NCBI RefSeq assembly: GCF_003991205.1
Contig: NZ_RXOZ01000006.1
Location: 1-64,000, forward strand
Source of the DNA: Georgenia sp. SYP-B2076
Lineage (GTDB): Bacteria; Actinomycetota; Actinomycetes; Actinomycetales; Actinomycetaceae
DNA length: 64,000 nt
Direction of reading: 5' to 3'
Part shown: positions 24,973 to 35,294 of the stretch, one piece after another
Layout of the letters: every line of letters begins with the position of its first letter
Numbering within the stretch: position 1 is the stretch's first letter
Notes under the pieces: generated by a model
Told to the model about the DNA's origin: nothing
Databases searched by the model: none
What the model saw: the letters and a program-made list of their open reading frames with translations, nothing else
Program-made: the position numbers and the translations under genes

Positions 24973-25962
24973 TCAGCGCAGGGTCAGCAGGTCCCGCGGG
25001 TTGTCCACGAGGATGTGCCGGGCGTCCTCGTCGCTGAGACCCAGCGACTTGGCCAGCGGCACGAACGCCCGGGAGGCGTAGCTGTACGGCAGGTCGTAGG
25101 CGGGCTGCCCCTTGGCCACGCCGATCGCGTTGCTCGAGATCAGGATCCGGTTGCCGTGGCCGGCGTTCACGAGCTCCACCACCAGCGCGGCGCGCTCCCG
25201 GTCGGTGAGGTGGGCGTCGTCGTCGTCCAGGCCCACGTGGTCCAGGGCGACGAAGGCCCCCCGGCGGGCGACCTCGAGGGGCGCACCGGCGGCGACGGCG
25301 TCCTTGCGGTCCAGGTCGCCGACGACGACCCGGTCGGCGCTCAGCCCCTCGTCGAGGACGACGTCGAGGTCGTGCAGCGCGTCGGCCCCGAACCGGATGG
25401 ACACCGGCACGCCGGTGGCGAGGGCGGTCCGGGCGGCGCCGCGGAACAGGCTCTCGTCGGTCGGGGTCATGCCGTCGCGGGTGGCCGTGGTGGTCACGAG
25501 TCCCGCGGCGCCGCGGCGCTCCACGCGCGGGACCACCATGCCCTCGGTGACCTCCTTCGTGAAGAGGTCGGCGAACTTCTCGGCCGGCCACGGGGTCGGA
25601 GGATTGGTCTGCGGCGTCAGGAAGTAGCCGCCGAGCATCTCCTCAGGTCCCATCCCCGTCGACGCGACGATGTGCACGCCTGTCGAGCGCGAGAGCGCCT
25701 CGTACAGCTTCACGTCGCGGCCGTGGAACATGCCCGTGCTGTCGACGATCGTCTTCCCACCGTGGTCGCGGAACTCCGTCAGCTTCCGGGCGAGGATCTC
25801 GAAGATCTCGGCGCGGTCGATGGTGATGTCATACGCGTGCTCGGCACCCGGGACCACGAAGAGTAGTGCCTCGTGGACCGAGACGACCCCAAGGTCGTCG
25901 GCGGCGACGGGGCCGAGCACGGTGTTGACGGTTCTGCTCGCGGCAGTCTGTACGTCCGTCAT
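24973..25962 (-). CDS. Phosphotriesterase-like protein lacking the metal ligands
   Basis: 329 aa, clearly homologous to the gene at 23978: NTVLGPV at the N terminus, FRDHGGKTIVDSTG, HGRDVKLYEALSRSTGVHIVASTGM, ARTALATGVP, and the final VDNPRDLLTLR. The active site is stripped. HEH is HEA, the bridging Lys position reads LVTTTAT, the His of THLA is Arg (IRFGA), the His of FGHVDD is Asp (VGDLDR), and the Asp of SADAN is Asn (ISSNA). Only the first His survives. The frame is intact and well coded, so it is kept under selection, perhaps as a structural or regulatory partner of its active neighbour, or with new chemistry. First gene of the right-arm operon. Confidence 0.85.
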   Translation of the reverse strand: MTDVQTAASRTVNTVLGPVAADDLGVVSVHEALLFVVPGAEHAYDITIDRAEIFEILARKLTEFRDHGGKTIVDSTGMFHGRDVKLYEALSRSTGVHIVASTGMGPEEMLGGYFLTPQTNPPTPWPAEKFADLFTKEVTEGMVVPRVERRGAAGLVTTTATRDGMTPTDESLFRGAARTALATGVPVSIRFGADALHDLDVVLDEGLSADRVVVGDLDRKDAVAAGAPLEVARRGAFVALDHVGLDDDDAHLTDRERAALVVELVNAGHGNRILISSNAIGVAKGQPAYDLPYSYASRAFVPLAKSLGLSDEDARHILVDNPRDLLTLR

Positions 25963-26299
25963 TGGATACCTTTCATCGGCGTCACGCCGGCTGTGGCGTC
26001 ACGCGTTGTGGAGGATCACGCACCACGACATCTGGATCAAGTCCTCGCCGAGGTCGGTGTGGGCGGCAGTCAACAAGGACGGCAGCGCACCGGGGAGCCT
26101 GCCGCCTGCCCTACGGGCCGTGGCTCACTGCCTGGTATATGTGACGCCCCTTACGTCTGGTCCACTAAGTTGACACGCTGTCATCCCAAAGTCAAGAGGG
26201 TTTCAGCGCCTGGGCGGGCCACTCCGAGCGCCCGTGCCGACGTGCCGACGTCCTCGCGCTGACGGGCGTGTTGCTGGCCGGGCCCGGAGGATAGCGGTC
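25963..26299. promoter_or_regulatory. Divergent intergenic region with palindrome TGACA-CGC-TGTCA
   Basis: This gap separates the right-arm catabolic operon (minus strand) from the photolyase (plus strand). It must hold the operon promoter. A perfect small palindrome TGACA-N3-TGTCA lies at 26171-26183 and is a candidate operator or -35-containing element. No LysR-type CATCGA-N5-TCRATG copy is present here, so this operon may use another regulator. No gene is seen. Confidence 0.4.
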
Positions 26300-27658
26300 A
26301 TGACCGCCTTGTTGTGGCTCCGCCGGGATCTTCGGCTGCACGACCTGCCCGCGCTGCTCGCCGCCCACGAGGCGGGCGGCGACGTTGTGCCGGTGTTCGT
26401 CGCGGACCCGACATTGCTGGCCTCGGCGGGGCCGGTGCGCCGCGCCCACCTGTCCGCGGCCCTGGCCGCCGCCCAGGAGTCGTACGACGGTGCACTGGTG
26501 GTGCGCGCGGGCCGCCCCGAGACCGAGATCCCCGCCCTGGTCCGGGAGGTCGGCGCCGCGAGCGTCCACGTCAGCCGGGAGACGACGCCGTACGGGCGGC
26601 GCCGTGACCGCCGGGTCGAGCACGCACTGGGCGATGTCCCGCTCGTGGCGACCGGCACGCCCTACGCCATCGGCCCGGGGGTGGTGCGCAAGGCCGACGG
26701 CGAGCCGTTCCGGGTGTTCACCCCGTTCTCCCGCGCCTGGTGGGAGCACGGTTGGCACTCCCCTGCGCCGGTCCCGGCCCGCCTCGTGTGGCACCAGGGA
26801 GCCGACTCGGCGCCGCTCCCCGGGGCCGAGGGGCCCGCCGTCGCGGTCGTGCCCATGGGTGAGGCCGCCGCGCGGGCTCGCTGGGAGCAGTTCCTCGAGG
26901 ACGACCTGGCGGGCTACGACGGCAACCGGGACCGCCCGGATCTGGACGCCACGTCCCAGATGTCCGTGCACCTCAAGTACGGCGCGATCCACCCGCGGAC
27001 GATGCTCGCCGACATTGCCGCCCACCCGGCCGCACGCTCGGAAGGCGCGCGGCGGTTCATGGCCGAGCTCTGCTGGCGGGAGTTCTATGCCGACGTGCTG
27101 TGGCACCGCCCGGACTCCGCCTGGGCCGACCTGCGCGAGGACCTGCGCGGCATGACGTACGAGGACCCGGCTGGCGCAGCGGCGGGCTACGTCCGCGCGT
27201 GGGAGGAGGGCCGCACGGGCTACCCGTTCGTCGACGCCGGCATGCGCCAGCTCCTCGCCGAGGGGTGGATGCACAACCGGGTGCGGATGGTCGTGGCGAG
27301 CTTCCTCGTCAAGGACCTGCACGTCTGGTGGCCGCACGGCGCGCGGTACTTCCTGGAGCATCTCCGCGACGGCGACATCGCCTCGAACAACCACGGGTGG
27401 CAGTGGGTGGCGGGCACCGGCACGGACGCCGCACCCTACTTCCGGGTGTTCAACCCGGTCACCCAGGGCGAGCGGTACGACCCGCATGGAGCGTATGTCC
27501 GCCGGTACGTACCCGAGCTGGCTCACATCCCCGGAGTCGCGGTCCACCAGCCGTGGCGGGTGCCGGACGGCCTGACCCACGGGTACCCGACACCGATCGT
27601 CGATCATGGCTCGGAGCGCGCGGAGGCGCTAGGGCGCTACGAGGCCGCCCGGAAGTAA
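26300..27658 (+). CDS. phr: Deoxyribodipyrimidine photolyase (CPD class I)
   Basis: Light-driven DNA repair enzyme (452 aa) that splits cyclobutane pyrimidine dimers with FADH-. The N-terminal alpha/beta antenna domain starts MTALLWLRRDLRLHD. The C-terminal helical FAD domain has MSVHLKYGAIHPRT, ELCWREFYADVLW, GYPFVDAGMRQLLAEGWMHNRVRM and DIASNNHGWQWVAGTGTD. The Trp/Asn residues of the last block are those of FAD binding and electron transfer. GGAGG lies 9 bases before the ATG, which favours this start over an upstream one. It stands alone. Confidence 0.95.
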   Translation: MTALLWLRRDLRLHDLPALLAAHEAGGDVVPVFVADPTLLASAGPVRRAHLSAALAAAQESYDGALVVRAGRPETEIPALVREVGAASVHVSRETTPYGRRRDRRVEHALGDVPLVATGTPYAIGPGVVRKADGEPFRVFTPFSRAWWEHGWHSPAPVPARLVWHQGADSAPLPGAEGPAVAVVPMGEAAARARWEQFLEDDLAGYDGNRDRPDLDATSQMSVHLKYGAIHPRTMLADIAAHPAARSEGARRFMAELCWREFYADVLWHRPDSAWADLREDLRGMTYEDPAGAAAGYVRAWEEGRTGYPFVDAGMRQLLAEGWMHNRVRMVVASFLVKDLHVWWPHGARYFLEHLRDGDIASNNHGWQWVAGTGTDAAPYFRVFNPVTQGERYDPHGAYVRRYVPELAHIPGVAVHQPWRVPDGLTHGYPTPIVDHGSERAEALGRYEAARK

Positions 27659-27705
27659 GCAATGAAGACGCACCCGCGGCAGAACTTGCCGAGGACGCCT
27701 CGTTC

Positions 27706-27739
27706 CTGCAAGGAATGACCCCTCCGCGGGGTCCTGCAG
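27706..27739. terminator. Hairpin between convergent photolyase and alpha/beta hydrolase genes
   Basis: Stem GACCCC / GGGGTC around a 5-base loop, extended by an outer CTGCA / TGCAG pair across small internal loops. It lies in the 140-bp gap between two convergent stop codons, so it may serve both. Confidence 0.55.
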
Positions 27740-27798
27740 CCGCCCCCGTGTTATCACCAGGGGGTCCACTTTCACCCGCCGTTGCCAACGTCGGCGGA

Positions 27799-29217
27799 TC
27801 ACCTGGCCAAGGGCCGTGCGCTCTGGACGGAGGAGACGACGTCAAGGATCGCTCGAGTGGTAGCAGCGGCGCCCTTCCCGTCCGCGATCATCCCTGGGTG
27901 GTCGACGCCGTTGACGACGCGGTGGACGCTGTCGGTCGACAAGGTGGCCAGAGCGTTCTGCTTCGTCGACCAGTCGGCGGCATTTCCGCTGCCGGCCGTC
28001 AGGACGACCAACGGCTTGTCGGCGAAGTCACGCAAGGATGCCGCTTCCTCCACGGAGGCGTTCGCCTGGACGTACTCGTCGATCGTGCTGCGGAGATGGC
28101 TTGCGGTCGGCACGCCGACCAGGCGGCCCAGACTGAGGCGGGCAGAGGTCGAGACCAGTGCCGAGACTCGGCCCGTGAGGTCGTAGGAGCCCCCGTCACC
28201 AGGCGGTGTTGACCTCGGCTTCGTCGCCGATGCCGGTGCCGGTGCGGTGGAGTCCACCAGCACCATTCCGGCGACCTCGTCGGGGTAGCGGGCGGCGAAG
28301 GTGAGCGTGTAGAGGCCGCCGAAGGAATGGCCCGCCAGCACGTACGGTCCGGGAACGTCTCCGCGGTGCAGCAACGTGTGCAGGTCGGTCGCGATCTGCG
28401 TGGCGTCCTGTGGGGTGTCGGCGGGCTCGCTCCACCCGCGGCCCGCACGGTCATACACGCAGACTCGGGTGTCACGAGCGACGACAGGAGTCACTGACCC
28501 GAGGTCGGAGGACACCCCGCCCGCACCCGGTTCGAGGACGACCGTGGGGCTGCCCGAGCCGGTGCAGCTCAGGTGCAAGCGGTGTCCGCCGACGTCGATC
28601 AGCTGACCAGGCATGGAGTAGGCCCCGGCATCCGCCGCTTCACGCACGGTCTGGTAGCCGCCGCCGACCGAGGCGAGAGCCAGCACCGTGAGCACTGGGT
28701 AGAGCAGCCAGCGTCCGCTCGGGCTGCGAAGCTGCCGACGGGTGCGGACGAGCATCCAGACCACCAACGCCAGGACGGCGGGAGGCCACACCCAGGTGAG
28801 GACCTCGTGCACCGAGGAGCCGAAGACAACCAGGAGAAGACCGCTCAGCCCCATGAACAGTGCAGGGGCCGCGGCCCATGACTGTGGCTGATCGGTGAAC
28901 CGCACCGAGAGCACGGCCAGCATCGCCCAGCCCAGCGCCAGTCCGCACAGGACTGCGCCGGTGACCCCAGCCTCCGTTGGCGGGATGAACGGGGCGGCGA
29001 CGAGGAGCGCTGCAGCGAGGAGCCCTGTGGCCAACGAGCCAGCCACGATCCTACCGATGTGTCCCCTCGACCCGGCAGCAGGGCTAGCCGGACGGTCCTG
29101 GCCCTGGCCCTGGGGATGTGCCGTGCCGGTGGCCGCAGGCGCGTTGTCGAGCTCGTGCCTCATGCAGGTCCGCGACGGAGGGCCTTCGGGAGCGGACGAG
29201 GTGGCGATCCTGTTCAT
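27799..29217 (-). CDS. Membrane-anchored alpha/beta hydrolase
   Basis: 472-aa protein. Residues about 55-185 hold four or five hydrophobic segments (IVAGSLATGLLAAALLVAA, VLCGLALGWAMLAVLSV, ALFMGLSGLLLVVFG, AVLALVVWMLV, LLYPVLTVLALASV). A classical alpha/beta hydrolase domain follows: VVLEPGAGG oxyanion loop, YDRAGRGWSE, nucleophile LAGHSFGGLYTLTFA, acid in MVLVDSTAP or VVLTAGSG, and His in VNGVDHPGM. The active domain should face outwards. Start ATG has GGAAGG 5 bp upstream. Function unknown; possibly an envelope-linked esterase or haloperoxidase-like enzyme. Confidence 0.8.
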   Translation of the reverse strand: MNRIATSSAPEGPPSRTCMRHELDNAPAATGTAHPQGQGQDRPASPAAGSRGHIGRIVAGSLATGLLAAALLVAAPFIPPTEAGVTGAVLCGLALGWAMLAVLSVRFTDQPQSWAAAPALFMGLSGLLLVVFGSSVHEVLTWVWPPAVLALVVWMLVRTRRQLRSPSGRWLLYPVLTVLALASVGGGYQTVREAADAGAYSMPGQLIDVGGHRLHLSCTGSGSPTVVLEPGAGGVSSDLGSVTPVVARDTRVCVYDRAGRGWSEPADTPQDATQIATDLHTLLHRGDVPGPYVLAGHSFGGLYTLTFAARYPDEVAGMVLVDSTAPAPASATKPRSTPPGDGGSYDLTGRVSALVSTSARLSLGRLVGVPTASHLRSTIDEYVQANASVEEAASLRDFADKPLVVLTAGSGNAADWSTKQNALATLSTDSVHRVVNGVDHPGMIADGKGAAATTRAILDVVSSVQSARPLAR

Positions 29218-29279
29218 GTCTGCCTTCCGACGACTTCGAGGAGACGTCTAGATTCGGCGGTGCGTGTGATGGTGGAGCT

Positions 29280-29414
29280 CTACTCGCCGCTGGCGAGGAG
29301 CGGGGCGCCGAGGTCGCCGGCGTCATTGGTGCCGGGTGGCGCGGCGAAGACCTGGAAGGCGCCCACCACGTCGAGTGCGGTGAACCGGGGATAGAGCAGG
29401 TAGGCGACCTTCAT
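29280..29414 (-). pseudogene. Truncated DJ-1/PfpI-family gene (N-terminal 30 residues plus foreign tail)
   Basis: The frame starts MKVAYLLYPRFTALDVVGAFQVF, the unmistakable first strand and helix of DJ-1/PfpI proteins of the type paired with GlxA/FtrA regulators. After about 27 residues the similarity ends and the frame stops at residue 44, where an intact gene would have about 200. The lost part includes the nucleophilic Cys elbow. It sits divergently beside a GlxA-type regulator, which would be its usual partner. A deletion joined it to the sequence before the membrane hydrolase. Confidence 0.7.
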
Positions 29415-29511
29415 GCTCCCAGCGTGGGGCCGCAGGAGGCCGGCCACCAGGACACGTTGTTGACGATGTCGGCCACCGCATCCCCACGTACCGTCGACAC
29501 ATGGACTACCG

Positions 29512-30525
29512 ATGACCGGGTCGAGGAACTCGGGCTCGAACGAGCCGACGTTCGCCCCGCTCGTCGAGCGGGGCGTGGTCATCGTGACCTTCGATGCGGC
29601 CCAGATCCTCGACGTCACCGGTCCGCTCGAAGTGTTCTCCAGCGCCTCCCGCTTCCTGCCCGCCGCGCGGTACCTCACCCAGGTCGTGACCACCCGGGGC
29701 GGCCCTGTGCGTGCCAGCTGCGGGCTGGAGTTCGCGTCCATCCCGGTCGCCGAAGTCGTTGGGCCCGTCGACACGCTGCTCGTTGCGGGTGGCGCCGACA
29801 TGGACGCCGCCGTCGCGGACACGGAATTGCTCGCCCATGTCCGGCGGCTCGCCGCCGACGCCCGCCGCGTCACCTCGGTCTGCTCCGGCGCGTTCGTGCT
29901 CGCGGCAGCCGGCCTGCTGGCGGGACGACGTGCCACCACTCATTGGTCGGAGTGCGGACTCCTCGGCTACACCTACGCGGATGTCACGGTCGACCGCGAC
30001 GCCATCTACGTCCGCGACGGGAACGTGTGGACCTCCGCGGGCGTCACCGCTGGCATCGACCTGGCGCTCGCTCTGGTCGCCGACGACCACGGCCACGAGG
30101 CCGCCGCCACCATCGCGCGACAGCTGGTCGTCTACCTCCAGCGCTCCGGCGGACAGGCGCAGTTCTCAGCGCTCCTGGCCGGGCAAGCCGCCGACACCAA
30201 ACCGGTTCTCGACCTCCTGTCCTGGCTCCGCGACCACCTCACCGACGACCTCTCGGTGGCCGCGCTCGCCCGGCAGCTCAACCTCTCCGAACGACAGTTC
30301 ACCCGCGTCTTCAAGGCAGAGGTTGGTGCCACCGCGGCAGATCACGTCGAAGCCGTCCGGCTCGAGTCCGCATGTCGGCTCCTGGAGACCACCAACAGGA
30401 CCATCGAACAGATCGCGAAGGCGTGCGGCTTCGGAACTCCCGAGACCATGAACCGGGCCTTCCGGCGACGGCTCAGCACGACCCCAGGCGAACATCGCCA
30501 CCACTTCCGGGGGACACCCCCGTAG
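29512..30525 (+). CDS. GlxA-type transcriptional regulator (DJ-1/PfpI-like domain plus AraC HTH)
   Basis: 337 aa. The N-terminal DJ-1/PfpI-like domain (residues 20-190) has VVIVTFDAAQILDVTGPLEVF and keeps the Cys elbow RVTSVCSGAFVLAAAGLL. The C-terminal AraC/XylS domain (about 235-330) carries two HTH motifs: LSVAALARQLNLSERQFTRVF and IEQIAKACGFGTPETMNRAF. Such regulators usually control an adjacent DJ-1 or small-molecule metabolism gene. Here that neighbour (29280-29414) is truncated, leaving the regulator without its obvious target. The ATG has no strong ribosome site. Confidence 0.88.
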   Translation: MTGSRNSGSNEPTFAPLVERGVVIVTFDAAQILDVTGPLEVFSSASRFLPAARYLTQVVTTRGGPVRASCGLEFASIPVAEVVGPVDTLLVAGGADMDAAVADTELLAHVRRLAADARRVTSVCSGAFVLAAAGLLAGRRATTHWSECGLLGYTYADVTVDRDAIYVRDGNVWTSAGVTAGIDLALALVADDHGHEAAATIARQLVVYLQRSGGQAQFSALLAGQAADTKPVLDLLSWLRDHLTDDLSVAALARQLNLSERQFTRVFKAEVGATAADHVEAVRLESACRLLETTNRTIEQIAKACGFGTPETMNRAFRRRLSTTPGEHRHHFRGTPP

Positions 30526-30711
30526 TCGGGCACGAATATCACACCTAGTCACGAACCCGTAGTCGATGGGCCATTCGCGACTCGTTGGCAGAGCGCGCGC
30601 GATCACCCGGTTGTTGATGTCGCCGGCGAGTGACCGTCTCGAGGGCGGGGCGGTTGCCGCTGCTCCCCTGGCGCCGGCCGGTAGAGCCGGATATCGATGA
30701 GGCGCGAGTAG

Positions 30712-31489
30712 ACCTTTGAGGTCGAGCTTGCCCGCGTGGCTGCGCAGGCGGACGAGGCTGTGATGCGCCTCGGTCACCAACGAGGAGCACCTGCAGTCTC
30801 AAGCCGGGCTGGACGCAGCCACCGCGGAGGCCGAGCAGGCGCAGGTGCAGGCCGACGCCGCCGCCGAGCTCGAGTTGGCGCGACGCGCGCTCGGGCAGGT
30901 GGCGCCGCGATGGTTCCAGCGGGCTTGCGCAGATCGTGCGCATCTGTCGGCGGAGATTCTTGACGACGCCTTGGCCCGCACAGCCACGCTTGACCGGCTG
31001 AGTGCCCGGGCGGACACCTAGGTGCAGAGCTTCGAGGCGGTGGAGCAGGTCGCCACCACGTTGCAGCGACGAGCCGAGGGAGCCGCCGTGCAGGGGGAGG
31101 CCGCGGCGATCCTGTCCGGGGCAGCGGAGACAGCCGAGAGCAGCGCCGCTGCGGCGCTGACCCAGCTCAGCCTGTCCACCGAGCGCCGCGACCAGCTCAT
31201 CGTCGAGCTCGCCGCGCAGCGCAACACCACTGTCGAGCTCGAGCCGGGCCGCCAGGACGACCTCGCCGCGGAGCAGACCGCTCGGCAGGAGTCCATCGCC
31301 CAGGCCGAGGCGCTGGTGGCACCTGATCAGCCCGCGGGCGAGAGCGCTGCCACGCCGGCCCACGCGCCGTCCGCCCCCAGCACATCCCCGGCACCGGAAA
31401 GCGCCCCAGCGCCGGCGCCCACCTCCACGCCCACGCCCACTTCGATGAAGGTGTTACCTAAGCGCGGCAGGCCGATATTCCGCCTGTAG
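30712..31489 (+). pseudogene. Decayed Ala/Glu-rich coiled-coil protein gene
   Basis: Three in-order coding pieces make one long coiled coil. 30712-30765 reads TFEVELARVAAQADEAV. A frameshift near 30765-30780 moves to the next frame, which reads NEEHLQSQAGLDAATAEAEQ onwards to an in-frame TAG at 31019. The same frame then continues from a GTG at 31022 as QSFEAVEQVATTLQRRAEG to 31489. The tail after about 31330 is Pro/Ala/Thr-rich (PAPESAPAPAPTSTPTPTS). Its start is also missing, since a stop precedes 30712. The last 155 codons could still be translated alone. Family not recognised; Ala-rich coiled coils with such tails occur in plasmid-transfer and cell-envelope proteins. The 30526-30711 stretch upstream shows nothing. 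Confidence 0.6.
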
Positions 31490-31639
31490 CGTCGGCATCG
31501 CTTCCTGGACTCCGCCGTCCGGAAGTGCCCGGGCGGAGACCCAACCCTGCCACCGCCTGGGTCCTATCCGATCCGACCAGTGGCAGGGACGGGGTACCCA
31601 CAGCGTTGCGGTGAGGGGCGCCGTCGAAACCTCGTACCG

Positions 31640-33660
<2,021 letters not shown>

Positions 33661-33664
<4 letters not shown>

Positions 33665-34095
33665 TGGTCGCTCTCAGCGCTGTGGTGAGTCTTGAGGTCG
33701 GCGGGGTCGGGGTTGTCGGTGGTGCCGATGCCGTAGTTCGGGCACAGCGCGACGGCGTACCCGGTGGCCGCCAGCAGCTTCTCCGCGGTCGCGAGCACCT
33801 CGAGCAGCTCCGGCGCGGTGGTCAGGGAGAACATCGACGCCCGCCCCTGCGGGCGCGAGTCCACCAGGCCGCAGTCGCGCAGGCAAGCCAGGTGCGCGCT
33901 CACCGTCGACTGCGCCAGGCCCAGGTGCTCGGTCAGGTCCCGCACCCGATGCTCCCCGACCGTGAGGTGCTGCAGAATCGCCAGCCGAGTCGGGTCCGAC
34001 AGCCCGTGGAACAGCGTAGCGGCCGGCGCCAAGGCCCCCGGCTCAACCGCCCCACTCTCAACGATCACATCGGTTTTATTCACTGGTATCGCCAT
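33661..34095 (-). CDS. CmtR-like ArsR-family metal sensor (Cd/Pb type)
   Basis: ArsR/SmtB winged-helix repressor (144 aa). The recognition helix LGLAQSTVSAHLACLRDCGLV places two Cys in C-x3-C exactly as in mycobacterial CmtR (Cys57/Cys61), and a third Cys lies in the C-terminal part (YAVALCPNYG), matching CmtR Cys102. That three-Cys set binds Cd(II) or Pb(II). The start MAIPVNKTDV is chosen because an inverted repeat overlaps it and the longer frame has no similarity. It is the first gene of a two-gene operon with the SPC ATPase, so it should derepress the pump when metal binds. Confidence 0.85.
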
Positions 34096-34104
34096 AACCC
34101 GATA
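34087..34104. promoter_or_regulatory. Candidate CmtR-type operator
   Basis: Inverted repeat TATCG-N8-CGATA spanning the start codon of the sensor gene, in an AT-richer patch; a third CGATA lies at 34108. Position and size fit an autoregulatory ArsR-family site, but it is inferred from one locus only. Confidence 0.45.
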
Positions 34105-34504
34105 GTAACGATAAGCGAACGTCACAACAGGGAGATGGCCGCCCGCGCGCTGGATCTCCACCTTCCCGAGATCGGGGTGTGCTCGATGAGCCTGCCGGTC
34201 ATGGATGCCCACGGCACCGCGCACATCCCCCCGCAGGCTCGTGCTGCGGCCCCACCACGCCCGCACCGGCCTTCATCGGCTTCCCCGCGGGGCCGATGCA
34301 CGGCCGTTCCGCGGACTGACTCCAGAACATCGCCCGACATCCTGCCCAAGAGCTCGGGGTCGAGAGACGCTGTCCCCGGGCGGTCCCGCCCACGTCGACA
34401 ACCCCGCGGCCCGGCGACGCGGCCCGCAAGCCAGCGGGCTCTCGCCGGGCATGCCCACCGGCTGCGTCAAGAGCCCTCAACCCGGCGGTCTGCGGCCCGC
34501 GCCG
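34105..34504. other. Gap between metal-sensor promoter and aquaporin gene, no gene seen
   Basis: About 400 bp of GC-rich DNA. Open frames exist on both strands, but none has a ribosome site, a family motif or the third-position bias of neighbouring genes. It probably contains the promoter of the CmtR-like operon at its left end and otherwise decayed sequence. Confidence 0.5.
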
Positions 34505-35248
34505 CTACCGGACGAGGGCGGCGGCGGCGACCGTCTCGGGCTGCCCCGCGGCCGGGCCGGGGTAGAGGACCAGGACGGCCGCGATCCCCAGCGCCGCGCC
34601 GAGCAGCTGCGCGAGCACGAACGGCGCCGCGCCGGCGGGCGCGATGCCAGCGAAGGTGTCGGTGAAGATGCGGCCCAGCGTGACGGCGGGATTCGCGAAC
34701 GCGGTGGAGCTGGTGAACCAGTACGCCGCCCCGATGTACGCACCGACCGCCGGCGCGACCAGCGCCGCGCGGCCCGAGCGGGTCAGGGAGAAGATCACGA
34801 CGACCAGGCCGGCGGTGGCGACCACCTCCGCGACCAGCAGCCCCGTCCCGGTGCGCTGCGTCGTCGCCAGCGCGGTCGGGACGTCGAACATGACGTTCGC
34901 CAGCACGGCGCCGGCGACGCCGCCCGCGCCCTGCGCCGTGACGTAGGCGCCCACGCCGCGCAGGGTCAGCCCGCCGCCGGTCTTCCGGGAGAGGTACCAG
35001 TCGGCGAGCGAGACCACCGGGTTCAGGTGCGCCCCGGACACCGGACCGAGCACGACGATGAGCACCGCCAGTCCCAGGGTGGTGGCCAGGCTGTTCTCCA
35101 GCAGCTGCAGCCCCACGTCGCCTGGCGAGAGCCGCTGGGCGGCGATGCCCGAGCCGACGACCACGGCCACCAGCGCCCCGGTCCCCACGAACTCGGCGAC
35201 CAGCCGGCGACCCCAGGACGGCGTGGCCGCCTGCTCAGAAGTTTTCAT
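34505..35248 (-). CDS. Aquaglyceroporin of the arsenic locus (MIP family)
   Basis: Channel protein (247 aa) with six membrane helices and the two half-helix motifs HLNPVVSL (NPV variant of the first NPA) and FANPAVTLGR. In ars operons such channels (AqpS) let arsenite leave down its gradient after ArsC has reduced arsenate. Divergent from the ArsR-ArsC fusion with only 46 bp between start codons, sharing one operator. No arsB/acr3 pump is present in the window, so this channel may be the only arsenite exit encoded here. Confidence 0.88.
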   Translation of the reverse strand: MKTSEQAATPSWGRRLVAEFVGTGALVAVVVGSGIAAQRLSPGDVGLQLLENSLATTLGLAVLIVVLGPVSGAHLNPVVSLADWYLSRKTGGGLTLRGVGAYVTAQGAGGVAGAVLANVMFDVPTALATTQRTGTGLLVAEVVATAGLVVVIFSLTRSGRAALVAPAVGAYIGAAYWFTSSTAFANPAVTLGRIFTDTFAGIAPAGAAPFVLAQLLGAALGIAAVLVLYPGPAAGQPETVAAAALVR

Positions 35249-35257
35249 GGCCCCATG

Positions 35258-35285
35258 GTTGACACACGACGGCACCTCAGTCAAC
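35258..35285. promoter_or_regulatory. Operator/promoter between the divergent aquaporin and ArsR-ArsC genes
   Basis: Perfect inverted repeat GTTGAC-N16-GTCAAC. Each arm also supplies a TTGACA-like -35 for one of the two divergent promoters, so ArsR binding here would shut both. Confidence 0.6.
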
Positions 35286-35294
35286 ATTGAGGCA

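Noticed and set aside
34105-34504. Small genes between the CmtR-like sensor and the aquaporin
   Set aside because: Open frames occur on both strands but none has a ribosome site, motif or biased codon use.
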